From assembly GCA_937916085.1 (NCBI GenBank), contig CALGGO010000001.1:1-10352 (forward strand): a stretch of 10,352 nucleotides of DNA. Reading direction: 5' to 3'. Numbering within the stretch: position 1 is the first letter of the stretch; each line of letters starts with the position of its first letter. Below, piece after piece: positions 1-7,211 of the stretch. The DNA is from an uncultured Prevotellaceae bacterium. Its GTDB lineage: Bacteria > Bacteroidota > Bacteroidia > Bacteroidales > Muribaculaceae. Below the pieces are notes generated by a model. It saw nothing but the letters and a program-made list of their open reading frames with translations. It had not been told where the DNA came from and searched no databases. The position numbers and the translations under genes were made by a program.

Positions 1-2
1 GA

Positions 3-134
3 AAGTTGTATCGTCGGAATGGTGAATGGAAGTTTGCAGCTATAGGTGATGCTTTCAATCACTCCGATGGATTTTTGCCGAACTCAAATCTCTGTCTTAC
101 AATTAAAAAGATTTTAAATTCATATATTAAATAG
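3..134 (+). CDS. TerD-family protein, C-terminal fragment
   Basis: Only the last 43 codons are in the window; the gene starts upstream. The frame reads through to a TAG at 132-134. The fragment begins KLYRRNGEWKFAAIGDAF, which resembles the C-terminal strand pair of TerD/TerE/TerZ-family stress proteins (typically 'elYR-NGeWkf-aiGqgf'). TerD domains bind calcium and are core parts of tellurite-resistance and general stress loci. The usual TerD ending (glycine-rich, GGLA..YG-like) is not seen; a short basic tail (..TIKKILNSYIK) replaces it, so this is a divergent member. The stop lies two bases before the next ATG, so it is almost certainly cotranscribed with the downstream vWA gene. The call rests on a short stretch, but the Ter-type neighbours support it. 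Confidence 0.68.
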   Translation, partial: KLYRRNGEWKFAAIGDAFNHSDGFLPNSNLCLTIKKILNSYIK

Positions 135-136
135 CA

Positions 137-775
137 ATGAGAAGATTACCAGTTTATTTACTGTTGGACACTTCCGGCTCAATGTATGGAGAGCCTATCG
201 AAGCTGTCAAGAATGGCGTGCAGACTCTTGTGTCAACGCTTCGCAGTGACCCTTACGCTTTGGAAACTGCTTATTTGAGCATAATTACTTTCAACACAAA
301 TGCTCAACAACTCACCCCCCTCACCGAGCTTGCCGCCTTTCAACCACCTATGATTGACGCAAGCGGTTGCACCGCTCTTGGTGAAGCCTTGGGATTGCTC
401 GCTCAAAAGGTTGATTCTGAGATTGTCAAGACTACCACCGAAGTCAGAGGCGATTGGAAACCTATCGTGTTTATCATGACTGACGGTGAGCCTACCGATG
501 ATTTGCAGAAAGGCCTGAACGAGTTCAAGAAACGCAAATTCGGAATGGTAGTTGCTTGCGCAGCCGGGCAAGGTGCTAATACCAATACACTTAAGCAAAT
601 TACCGAGAATGTTGTACAACTTGATACTGCCGACAGCGCAACGATAAAAGCGTTCTTCAAATGGGTAAGTGCAAGCATCAGCACGGGTTCACAGAAAGTT
701 GAAGATGCTCAAGGTGAAGTTGCAACTATGAGTGAGTTGCCACCACCTCCTCCCGAAGTGAACATCGTAGTATAA
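137..775 (+). CDS. TerY-like vWA domain protein (short paralogue 1)
   Basis: A 212-residue cytoplasmic protein made almost entirely of one von Willebrand A domain. The metal-ion-dependent adhesion site (MIDAS) is complete: D11-x-S13-x-S15 (DTSGSM), T79 in GCTALG, and D116 in MTDGEPTD. Such domains bind a divalent cation and dock partner proteins. TerY proteins are the vWA component of the TerY-P triad with a PP2C phosphatase and a kinase, both present downstream. After the vWA core comes a low-complexity linker and a proline-rich C-terminus, ELPPPPPEVNIVV, nearly repeated in the next gene, so it is probably a functional tail. No signal peptide is seen. The ATG at 137 follows the TerD stop by two bases. 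The next gene is 57 bases away, across a perfect hairpin. The family call is firm; the cellular partner is inferred. Confidence 0.93.
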   Translation: MRRLPVYLLLDTSGSMYGEPIEAVKNGVQTLVSTLRSDPYALETAYLSIITFNTNAQQLTPLTELAAFQPPMIDASGCTALGEALGLLAQKVDSEIVKTTTEVRGDWKPIVFIMTDGEPTDDLQKGLNEFKKRKFGMVVACAAGQGANTNTLKQITENVVQLDTADSATIKAFFKWVSASISTGSQKVEDAQGEVATMSELPPPPPEVNIVV

Positions 776-784
776 TCAGAACAT

Positions 785-816
785 GTGGCACAATGTGTTT
801 TGACTCATTGTGCCAC
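785..816 (+). promoter_or_regulatory. Perfect 11-bp inverted repeat between the first two vWA genes
   Basis: GTGGCACAATG (785-795) and CATTGTGCCAC (806-816) are exact reverse complements separated by a 10-base loop. The following bases (817-832) are very AT-rich and contain five T in a row, but not directly after the stem. It may be a weak terminator or attenuator, an mRNA-processing or stability element, or an operator. It sits in the largest gap of the operon, so it could set the ratio of upstream (TerD, first vWA) to downstream products. The structure is certain; its role is not known. Confidence 0.5.
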
Positions 817-832
817 TATAATTATTTTTATA

Positions 833-1468
833 ATGAGACATCTTCCTGTATATATTCTAATAGACACAAGCGGTTCAATGAAAGGTGAACCGATTGAGAG
901 CGTTAAGGTCGGGTTGGCCGATATGGTGGCTACACTTCGTCAGGATCCTTACGCACTCGAAACGGTTTGTATCAGTATCATCACTTTTGACAGTGATGTG
1001 AAGCAAGTGTTGCCGCTTACAGAGTTGGAGAACCTCCAACTGCCTGAAATTGTCACTCCCGATTCAGGTGCAACTCACTTGGGACAAGCACTAAAAATGA
1101 TGTGTGATAAAGTGGAAGTGGAAGTTAAGAAAGGAACACCCGAACAAAAAGGAGACTGGCGCCCTTTACTGTTCATTCTTACCGATGGAAAACCTTCGGA
1201 CAAGCAAGAATACAACAAAATGATTTCACGAGTTAAGGCTCTTAACTTCGCAAGTATTGTCGGTTGCGCTGCAGGTCCTAAAGCTGACATTGCTCCATTG
1301 CAGCAACTCACTGATAACGTTTTCAAGCTTGACACAATGGATGCAACATCATTCAAACGATTCTTCGTTTGGGTTTCCGATGTTATTGGTCTTGGCGGCA
1401 AGAGTGTCGGAACGACAGAATCTTTGCAGTTGCCTGGTCCTCCGGCAGAGGTGAATGTTGTAATCTAA
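833..1468 (+). CDS. TerY-like vWA domain protein (short paralogue 2)
   Basis: A 211-residue vWA protein and a diverged duplicate of the gene before it. The MIDAS is intact: D11-S13-S15 (DTSGSM), T81 in SGATHLG, D118 in LTDGKPSD. It shares the paralogue's signature stretches DPYALET, GDWRPLLF and FKRFFVWVS, and ends with a matching proline-containing tail, LPGPPAEVNVVI. The ATG at 833 is chosen because MRHLPVYILIDTSGSM aligns residue for residue with the starts of the other two vWA genes. An in-frame GTG at 785 would add 16 residues encoded by the intergenic hairpin and is unlikely. The protein is probably cytoplasmic and could bind the same partners as paralogue 1 or form mixed assemblies with it. 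The next gene starts 11 bases downstream. Confidence 0.92.
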   Translation: MRHLPVYILIDTSGSMKGEPIESVKVGLADMVATLRQDPYALETVCISIITFDSDVKQVLPLTELENLQLPEIVTPDSGATHLGQALKMMCDKVEVEVKKGTPEQKGDWRPLLFILTDGKPSDKQEYNKMISRVKALNFASIVGCAAGPKADIAPLQQLTDNVFKLDTMDATSFKRFFVWVSDVIGLGGKSVGTTESLQLPGPPAEVNVVI

Positions 1469-1479
1469 AATCAACAGAT

Positions 1480-2139
1480 ATGAACTGCAAAATTGTTGGT
1501 TACGAGTTTAAAACACTTGAAGTAACACTTGCTCCTGGCGAAACATTCTATGCCGAGCGAGGAAGTATTGTTTATGTTGATGAGGCTCTACAACGCGATG
1601 TAGAGTTCAACAATGGCAACAACTCCCGAGGCTTGGGAAGCATAATCGGTGGAGTTGTAAAATCAGCATTGTCGGGTGAATCAATACTGATTATAAGATT
1701 TTACAACCCCACAAACACTGAAAAGAAGATGGTTTTATCGGGCAGTTGTTGCTCGCTCGTTCCAATCAAATTGCAGAGTGAAAATCTTATTTGCCGTCGA
1801 GGGCACTATGTGGCATCGACGAGCAAAGTACAATTAAACATCAACCTCAACTTACAAGGAATTCTTGGTGGAATTGGTTTTTTTCAAAAGGTTGAAGGTA
1901 ACGCCACTATCTTCCTTGATTCTAATGGCTCTGCAATAGAGAAATCTCTCGCGAACGGAGAGATAATCGAGGTTGATGAAAACCATATCGTGGCTCTTAT
2001 TGGTTTTCAGACTTCACAAATACAGGCTGGCTGGTCGTTTGGCAATGTACTTCGAGGTGAAGGACTAAGCCTGATGAAACTCATCGGACCGGGCATAGTT
2101 CTTCTAAGTCCATTGCCAATAATCTACAATAAAAATTAA
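1480..2139 (+). CDS. AIM24/TIGR00266-family protein
   Basis: A 219-residue protein with the features of the AIM24 (formerly DUF124, TIGR00266) family: an N-terminal strand set with LEVTLAPGETFYAERGSIVY, the segment SALSGESILIIRFYN, glycine-rich turns (LQGILGGIGFF), and a late VDENHIVAL strand. Members adopt a double beta-sandwich fold. The yeast homologue Aim24 is a mitochondrial inner-membrane protein needed for cristae organisation; bacterial functions are not established. The length matches the family's usual ~220-260 residues. The ATG at 1480 is preferred because the family begins with a short strand just before the PGE motif; an upstream in-frame ATG at 1369 would lie deep inside the preceding gene. 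No signal peptide is visible. Position between Ter-linked vWA genes suggests a role in the same stress system, possibly at the membrane; that is inference. Confidence 0.85.
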   Translation: MNCKIVGYEFKTLEVTLAPGETFYAERGSIVYVDEALQRDVEFNNGNNSRGLGSIIGGVVKSALSGESILIIRFYNPTNTEKKMVLSGSCCSLVPIKLQSENLICRRGHYVASTSKVQLNINLNLQGILGGIGFFQKVEGNATIFLDSNGSAIEKSLANGEIIEVDENHIVALIGFQTSQIQAGWSFGNVLRGEGLSLMKLIGPGIVLLSPLPIIYNKN

Positions 2140-2145
2140 ACAACT

Positions 2146-3042
2146 ATGATTGACGATTTATACACTTATAAAAAGCAGATAATTGCCGACGGCAAATTGT
2201 CTGACCCTGAAGTAGAAGGTCTGCGACAACTGCTTTTCGACGGTGAAATGACCAAAGAGAAAGGCAACTTTCTCTTTGAGTTGAAAGATTTGGTGGCTGA
2301 TGATAAAAGGACTCAAAAGTTTGAAGAACTTTTCGTTGATGTTATTTCAGTCCTTTTACTTGAAGACGACATCAGTCCCGGAGAAATTGATGACGATGAG
2401 GCAAAATGGCTTCGAGCCAAACTTCAACATAAAGGTTTCATTGACAAACTTGACCAAAAGTTACTTGAAAACCTTAGGAAGAAATCAATTAACTTCCCAG
2501 AGGTTCTAAACTATAAGACAAAGTATTCGCGAGCATTTGAAACCGTTTTATACTTCTCAAGATATTTGACGCTCTTTGCCGTCGTTGGCTCACTTTTAGC
2601 TGCTGTCGCACTATTTATTAGAGGTTCGGTGGTCGTTGCTTACGGACTGATTGATTTCTTCAACTCATTTTCTGTTGACGGAGCTGAAGATTATGAGAAA
2701 CTGCTTGCGGCTTTCGTGTCATCTGTTGATATATTCTTATTCGCGATGGTGCTCATCATCTTTGGCATGGGAATATATGAACTGTTTATTAACAAAATTG
2801 ACCCGGTTGAACGCAAAGCAGATGCAAGACCTACGTGGTTACAGATTTCAAGTATTGACGAATTGAAATCATCACTTGGGAAAGTGATTCTAATGGTGCT
2901 CATAGTCTCATTCTTTAAGCACTCGTTAGACGTTCCTTTCAATAGCGCAAAAGACCTTTTGCTGCTTTCATTGGGAGTGGTACTTATTGCTGTTTCCTTA
3001 TTCATCGCTAATAAATCCACACATAAGGAAAGCGGCAAATAA
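2146..3042 (+). CDS. TerB-like domain fused to UPF0114/YqhA-type membrane domain
   Basis: A 298-residue protein in two parts. Residues 1-120 are helical and very acidic, with two similar units: residues ~13-35 (ADGKLSDPEVEGLRQLLF) and ~76-98 (SPGEIDDDEAKWLRAKLQ). The ADGxLSxxE pattern resembles TerB-like metal-binding helical domains. Residues ~130-290 contain four hydrophobic segments (about 142-170, 187-215, 244-259, 268-287). They carry SSVDIFLFAMVLIIFGMGIYE and, before the third helix, SSIDELKSSLGKVI, which match the UPF0114 (YqhA) family of inner-membrane proteins of unknown function. The acidic domain should face the cytoplasm, giving the Ter system a membrane anchor or possibly a channel-like partner. 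The gene starts six bases after the AIM24 stop. The membrane family call is good; the TerB-like call is moderate. Confidence 0.78.
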   Translation: MIDDLYTYKKQIIADGKLSDPEVEGLRQLLFDGEMTKEKGNFLFELKDLVADDKRTQKFEELFVDVISVLLLEDDISPGEIDDDEAKWLRAKLQHKGFIDKLDQKLLENLRKKSINFPEVLNYKTKYSRAFETVLYFSRYLTLFAVVGSLLAAVALFIRGSVVVAYGLIDFFNSFSVDGAEDYEKLLAAFVSSVDIFLFAMVLIIFGMGIYELFINKIDPVERKADARPTWLQISSIDELKSSLGKVILMVLIVSFFKHSLDVPFNSAKDLLLLSLGVVLIAVSLFIANKSTHKESGK

Positions 3043-3085
3043 AATCCATTAGTATTACACAGATTTTTTAACAATCAATATATCT

Positions 3086-4141
3086 ATGCGACGCTTACCT
3101 ATTTATTTTCTGATTGATGTGTCAGAGTCAATGATTGGAGAACCAATCAAACAAGTTGAAAACGGAATGCGAAATATCATTCAAGAACTAAGGATTGACC
3201 CTTATGCCCTTGAAACCGTATTTGTGTCCGTTATTGTGTTCGCTGGAAAGGCTAAAAGCCTGTCGGCACTCACCGAACTTTACAAGTTTTATCCACCAGT
3301 ATTCCCTGTGGGAGGTGGAACTTCACTCGGTGCCGGTCTTAATTTCTTGATGGATGACATTGACAAGAGCGTTGTTAAGACCACTGCTGAGATGAAAGGC
3401 GATTGGAAACCAATCGTTTTCTTGTTCACCGATGGAACACCAACCGACAATCCAAACCCTGCTATTGAACGATGGCTGAAAGATTTTAAGCGTAAAGCCA
3501 ATTTAGTTTGCATCTCACTTGGAGATAATGCCGACACTGCGGTACTCGGAAAACTAACTGAGAACGTATTGCGCTTAAAAGAAACTGACGAATACTCATT
3601 TAAGGCTTTCTTCAAATGGGTAACCGCCTCCATCAAGACAAGTAGTGTTTCGGTAACTGACACAGGCATTGATGACCTGCAGCTTGCTCCTATCGACGGA
3701 ATAAACCTTGAAAAAGTCGATGAAAATAAGAACGCTGTCATTGATGAGAATTTTGCAGTTCTGTTCGGCAAATGCCAAACAACCAATAAGACATATCTTG
3801 TGAAGTTTGCTAAACGCTCATCATATTTTACCTATATGGGCAGAGTTGACCCCGAAATGGTCATCAACAAATTCAAGTTAGTTGGCGCTTACCCGGTTGA
3901 TGAGGAACAATACAATTCACTTACGGTGGGCAAATCAAATCGTAATATTAATACTACGGAGCTAATCGGGAATCCCACATGTCCTTGCTGCGGAAACCAA
4001 TTTGGTATTGTGGTTTGCGAATGTGGCAATATTTTCTGCGTTGGCGAAAATGCCCATAATCGCTGCCCATGGTGCGGCATGGAAGGTAGTCTGGGCGAAG
4101 TTGAGCGTGGTGGAATGGATATAACACGGGGACGAGGATGA
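3086..4141 (+). CDS. TerY-like vWA protein with C-terminal zinc ribbon (TerY-C)
   Basis: A 351-residue protein. Residues 1-~190 form a vWA domain with an intact MIDAS: D11-S13-S15 (DVSESM, a Glu replacing the usual Gly14), T79 in GGGTSLG, D116 in FTDGTPTD. Residues ~200-290 are a beta-rich linker domain. Residues ~299-331 carry a zinc-binding module: C299-x2-C302 (with an extra C301), C311-x-C313, C318 and C327-x2-C330. This is the TerY-C arrangement seen in TerY proteins of phosphatase/kinase triads. Unlike the two short paralogues it lacks the proline tail and ends in RGGMDITRGRG. The last four bases overlap the phosphatase start (ATGA), indicating translational coupling and probably a physical complex. 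It is likely the main vWA adaptor of the triad. A 43-base AT-rich gap precedes it. Confidence 0.92.
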   Translation: MRRLPIYFLIDVSESMIGEPIKQVENGMRNIIQELRIDPYALETVFVSVIVFAGKAKSLSALTELYKFYPPVFPVGGGTSLGAGLNFLMDDIDKSVVKTTAEMKGDWKPIVFLFTDGTPTDNPNPAIERWLKDFKRKANLVCISLGDNADTAVLGKLTENVLRLKETDEYSFKAFFKWVTASIKTSSVSVTDTGIDDLQLAPIDGINLEKVDENKNAVIDENFAVLFGKCQTTNKTYLVKFAKRSSYFTYMGRVDPEMVINKFKLVGAYPVDEEQYNSLTVGKSNRNINTTELIGNPTCPCCGNQFGIVVCECGNIFCVGENAHNRCPWCGMEGSLGEVERGGMDITRGRG

Positions 4142-5535
4142 AAGAGAAAATCAATCTTGCCCTTTTGGAACTCCTTAAGGACAGTGGCATACAGCCAACT
4201 AAAGGTGAATTCGATGACTTCGTTCATCGACTTGTCAATAAATTGTGGAACAAAATCACAAAAGAACGAATGGACGAAATTTTAATAACTAAAAATGCCG
4301 TAGAAGCAGTCCCTATTATATTGCCAAACGGCAGAGTCGGCGAACAATACCATATTGATGTTCCTTTCATCATTGAAAATGTTGAGGAGTACACAATCAT
4401 CGGTCTTGACGCAGTTGGGTTAACATTTGAGAAAAACGAACAAGGTTTTAGTATCTCGGGAACTGCCCAACCCGAAGACATAAAGGGTGGTGATTTCCAA
4501 CTATCACTTCAATATAGATGCAAAGGGATGCTACCAGAACAGGAAGCATTTGAAAGGAAACTCAATCTCATCCTGAACCCTGATCCTCGCACTCTATGGA
4601 AAGATATTCCCACTCCACGCGACATTGAATACTTCAAAGAGGACTCGCAAATGGAATATGTCAAAGTTGAGGCGATTAACGACATACCAAGAAAAGATAT
4701 TGTGGCGGCAAGTCAGAGAGGACGTTCTCATGCGCACGAGGGCAAGCCCCGTGACGACCACTTCAAGCTACATTACTGCAAAGATTCCGAATGGTACATC
4801 ATTGCAGTTGCTGATGGCGCAGGTTCTGCCAAATATTCTCGCGAAGGTTCACTGATAGCGTGTGAAACTGCTGTCGAACATTGTGTGAACGCATTAACAC
4901 AAAGCGATGATTTCGACTCGTCAATAAAGGCTTATTATGCCGATAAGTCGGCTGATGATGCGCGTAAAGCAATAAGCAATTTTACTTATAATATCGTTGG
5001 AAACGCAGCCTTGAAGGCACATAATGCAATCAAAGCAGAGGCGGATCGAAAAGAAGACGCTCGCCTAAAAGATTATGCAACCACTCTATTGCTTGCAATA
5101 TGTAAAAAATTCGAGTTCGGTTGGATTGTTGCTTCGTTCTGGGTTGGAGATGGTGCAATATGTGTATATACCAATGAAACGCATTCTGCCGAAATGCTAG
5201 GAAAGCCCGATGAGGGAGAGTTTGCAGGTCAAACTCGATTCCTTACCATGCCTGAAATCTTCACCGACAAAGACTTCTTCAAGCGTCTGCGCTTCAAAAT
5301 CTACCCCGATTTCACGGCATTAATGTTAATGACCGATGGCGTAAGTGACCCCAAGTTTGAGACTGATGCCAATCTTCTAAATCCTGATAGATGGGATGCG
5401 CTTTGGCAAGACCTTGCAGATAATGGTGTCGAACTAACAGATGACAATGAAAAGTCAAAAGAACAACTGCTGGAATGGCTTAACTTTTGGGATAGAGGAA
5501 ACCATGATGACCGTACAATTGCAATTCTTTACTAG
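4138..5535 (+). CDS. PP2C-type protein phosphatase with N-terminal Ig-like domain
   Basis: A 465-residue metal-dependent Ser/Thr phosphatase of the TerY-P triad, expected to reverse phosphorylation by the downstream kinase. PP2C motifs appear in order: RDDH (D206/D207), VADGAGSAKYSREG (D226 metal ligand), DYATTLLLAI, WVGDGAI (D338), MTDGVSD (D400) and NHDDRT (D457/D458). All acidic ligands expected for a two-metal centre are present, so it should be active. The first ~50 residues are helical. Residues ~57-145 form a beta-rich segment with the look of a putative Ig-like (He_PIG-type) domain: PNGRVGEQYHIDVPF followed by GFSISGTAQPEDIKGGDFQL. Such a domain may mediate docking to the vWA proteins (inference). 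No membrane segment is seen. The start overlaps the vWA stop by four bases, and the stop is two bases before the kinase ATG. Confidence 0.93.
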   Translation: MKEKINLALLELLKDSGIQPTKGEFDDFVHRLVNKLWNKITKERMDEILITKNAVEAVPIILPNGRVGEQYHIDVPFIIENVEEYTIIGLDAVGLTFEKNEQGFSISGTAQPEDIKGGDFQLSLQYRCKGMLPEQEAFERKLNLILNPDPRTLWKDIPTPRDIEYFKEDSQMEYVKVEAINDIPRKDIVAASQRGRSHAHEGKPRDDHFKLHYCKDSEWYIIAVADGAGSAKYSREGSLIACETAVEHCVNALTQSDDFDSSIKAYYADKSADDARKAISNFTYNIVGNAALKAHNAIKAEADRKEDARLKDYATTLLLAICKKFEFGWIVASFWVGDGAICVYTNETHSAEMLGKPDEGEFAGQTRFLTMPEIFTDKDFFKRLRFKIYPDFTALMLMTDGVSDPKFETDANLLNPDRWDALWQDLADNGVELTDDNEKSKEQLLEWLNFWDRGNHDDRTIAILY

Positions 5536-5537
5536 GT

Positions 5538-7019
5538 ATGGCACAAAAAGTAACATTAAAAGCTTCGGATGGCTCTACCATTGAGTTTATTGATGAAATC
5601 AAGGCACAAGGTGGAGTAAAGGATGTATATTTCAGCCCTGATAAATCTTATGTGGTCGCATTTTACCGTGACCCCATAAATCCGAATGATAGAGACCGGC
5701 TCAATAATATAGTTGGCACGTATAGAGAGCGCATATTCACCAACAACCAAGAAGGTGAATATTGGAAACAGATGTTTGCTTGGCCAACTAAGATTGTTGA
5801 GTGGAATGGAAAAACAGGTATAGTGATGCCATTCTATGACAGCAAATACTTCTTCAGTGGAGGTCCCTTCAAGGGCAAAGAAAAAGAGGGAAAGTGGTTT
5901 GCATCGGCAAAATTACGTAACCGTTTTTTACCTGCTGACCAAAAAGGGAATTTTCTTACAACACTTCACATGTGCATTAAAATTGCACGTGCCGTGCGAA
6001 GGCTTCACGCTGCGGGGTTAGCACATTCAGACTTGTCTTATAAAAATATATTAATCGACCCTATTACTGGAGCTGCTTGCATTATTGATGATGACAGTCT
6101 TGTAGTTCCTGGGAAATATCCACCTGAGGTTCTTGGAACACCTGATTTCATTGCTCCCGAAGTCATGGAAACAAAGGGGCTTCCAATCACTGATAAAAAC
6201 AGAAAATTACCCAGTATATATACAGACCGCCATGCTTTAGCTGTGCTGATATACATGTATCTTCTCAACCGCCATCCATTAAGGGGAGGAAAGGTTCATG
6301 ATGTGAATGATGCTGGACGCGATGAGGAATTGTCAATGGGTACAAAAGCCCTTTTTATTGAGCACCCCACCGACAAATCAAATCGAGTAAAGCCGAACCA
6401 ATTAGCACCATCGGAACTTCCGCAAGGCGACCCATCAAAGCTTCCTTACACAATTTGTGGACCATATCTTAAGAAGCTATTTGACCGTGCTTTCATTGAT
6501 GGTCTGCATAACCCAATGAACCGTCCGAGCGCGGCAGAATGGGAAGAAGCACTCGTGAAGACTACCGATCTTGTGCAGCCATGCCAAAGCAACAAATGCG
6601 AAGCGCATTGGTTCGTTTTTGACAACACCATAAGGCCTCGATGCCCATTTTGTGGCCACGAGTATCATGGTCAATTACCTGTCCTCAACTTGTATTATTC
6701 TCCAGCGAAAGGGCGATTTATGCCAGAGAATTATCGTCTTATGGTGTATGACAAACAAACACTATATATGTGGCATGTCAATCGCTTAATTGCTGCTAAT
6801 GAGAAAACTAGTGATGAGAACAAAAAGCCTGTTGGGGACTTTCACTTTCATAATGGTCAATGGATTCTTATCAACCGTAGGCTAACCTCAATGAAAGACT
6901 TGACCGACAACAAAGAAATCAAAATCGGAGATTTTGTTCCTCTTACTGATGGCAGACAGATTCTTCTTTCAAAAGAGGATGGCGGAAGACTTATTGTTGT
7001 TCAATTAATCAACAACTGA
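5538..7019 (+). CDS. TerY-P protein kinase with zinc ribbon and possible FHA-like C-terminus
   Basis: A 493-residue Ser/Thr-kinase-fold protein. The catalytic loop is HSDLSYKN (D165, N170) in place of HRDLKxxN. The metal-binding DFG is DDD (D184-D186), and GTPDFIAPEV supplies the APE motif. The beta-3 strand reads YVVAFYR, with no lysine where VAIK is expected (near residue 41); this may be a feature of the family rather than decay. Then GLHNPMNRPSAAEWE closes the kinase lobe. Residues 349-372 form a zinc ribbon (C349, C354, C369, C372; CPFCG). Residues ~380-493 are beta-rich (NGQWILINRR, PLTDGRQILL) and resemble an FHA-like fold, which would suit phosphothreonine binding; this part is inference. 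With the PP2C and vWA genes it completes the triad. The final TGA overlaps the next ATG by one base. Confidence 0.9.
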   Translation: MAQKVTLKASDGSTIEFIDEIKAQGGVKDVYFSPDKSYVVAFYRDPINPNDRDRLNNIVGTYRERIFTNNQEGEYWKQMFAWPTKIVEWNGKTGIVMPFYDSKYFFSGGPFKGKEKEGKWFASAKLRNRFLPADQKGNFLTTLHMCIKIARAVRRLHAAGLAHSDLSYKNILIDPITGAACIIDDDSLVVPGKYPPEVLGTPDFIAPEVMETKGLPITDKNRKLPSIYTDRHALAVLIYMYLLNRHPLRGGKVHDVNDAGRDEELSMGTKALFIEHPTDKSNRVKPNQLAPSELPQGDPSKLPYTICGPYLKKLFDRAFIDGLHNPMNRPSAAEWEEALVKTTDLVQPCQSNKCEAHWFVFDNTIRPRCPFCGHEYHGQLPVLNLYYSPAKGRFMPENYRLMVYDKQTLYMWHVNRLIAANEKTSDENKKPVGDFHFHNGQWILINRRLTSMKDLTDNKEIKIGDFVPLTDGRQILLSKEDGGRLIVVQLINN

Positions 7020-7195
7020 TGGCAAAGAAAAAATCAAATACAGGTATTCCAGGTCTTAGTTTTTCTTGGAAACGCGCTTTAGGCGTAACTCAAGCAAAAC
7101 GTCAAATTGCACAACGTACAGGTGTGCCTACATCTAAAGCAGGTGTTGAAAGGAAATTAGGCAAGACCATTTTACAAATGCTTTTTGGTAAATAA
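7019..7195 (+). CDS. Small, very basic conserved-looking protein (58 aa)
   Basis: An intact 58-codon frame whose ATG overlaps the kinase stop (TGATG), so it is likely translated by coupling. The protein begins with a lysine cluster (MAKKKS), has a core LSFSWKRALGVTQAKRQIAQ, then RTGVPTSKAGVERKLGK, and a hydrophobic end (ILQMLFG). It has 13 Lys/Arg and one acidic residue. I recall similar small proteins with SWKRALG..AK..IA..TGIPT..G..RK patterns in other bacteria, but I know of no assigned function. Charge and size would suit nucleic-acid or acidic-protein binding, or a peripheral membrane role through the C-terminal hydrophobic stretch. Another possibility is a regulator or substrate of the kinase; its several Ser/Thr residues allow that. 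Existence is well supported by position and frame; function is unknown. Confidence 0.8.
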   Translation: MAKKKSNTGIPGLSFSWKRALGVTQAKRQIAQRTGVPTSKAGVERKLGKTILQMLFGK

Positions 7196-7211
7196 TTTAA
7201 AAGTTAATTAT

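Noticed and set aside
785..832. GTG start at 785 giving a 16-residue longer second vWA protein
   Set aside because: The extra residues come from the intergenic hairpin, and the ATG at 833 aligns exactly with the starts of both other vWA paralogues.
1369..1479. Upstream ATG extension of the AIM24-family gene
   Set aside because: It would overlap about 100 bases of the preceding vWA gene in another frame; the family's expected start matches the ATG at 1480.
3289..3786. Open frame on the minus strand (165 codons)
   Set aside because: It lies opposite the vWA gene with complete MIDAS motifs, and its translation shows no recognisable domain; it is a shadow of the real gene.
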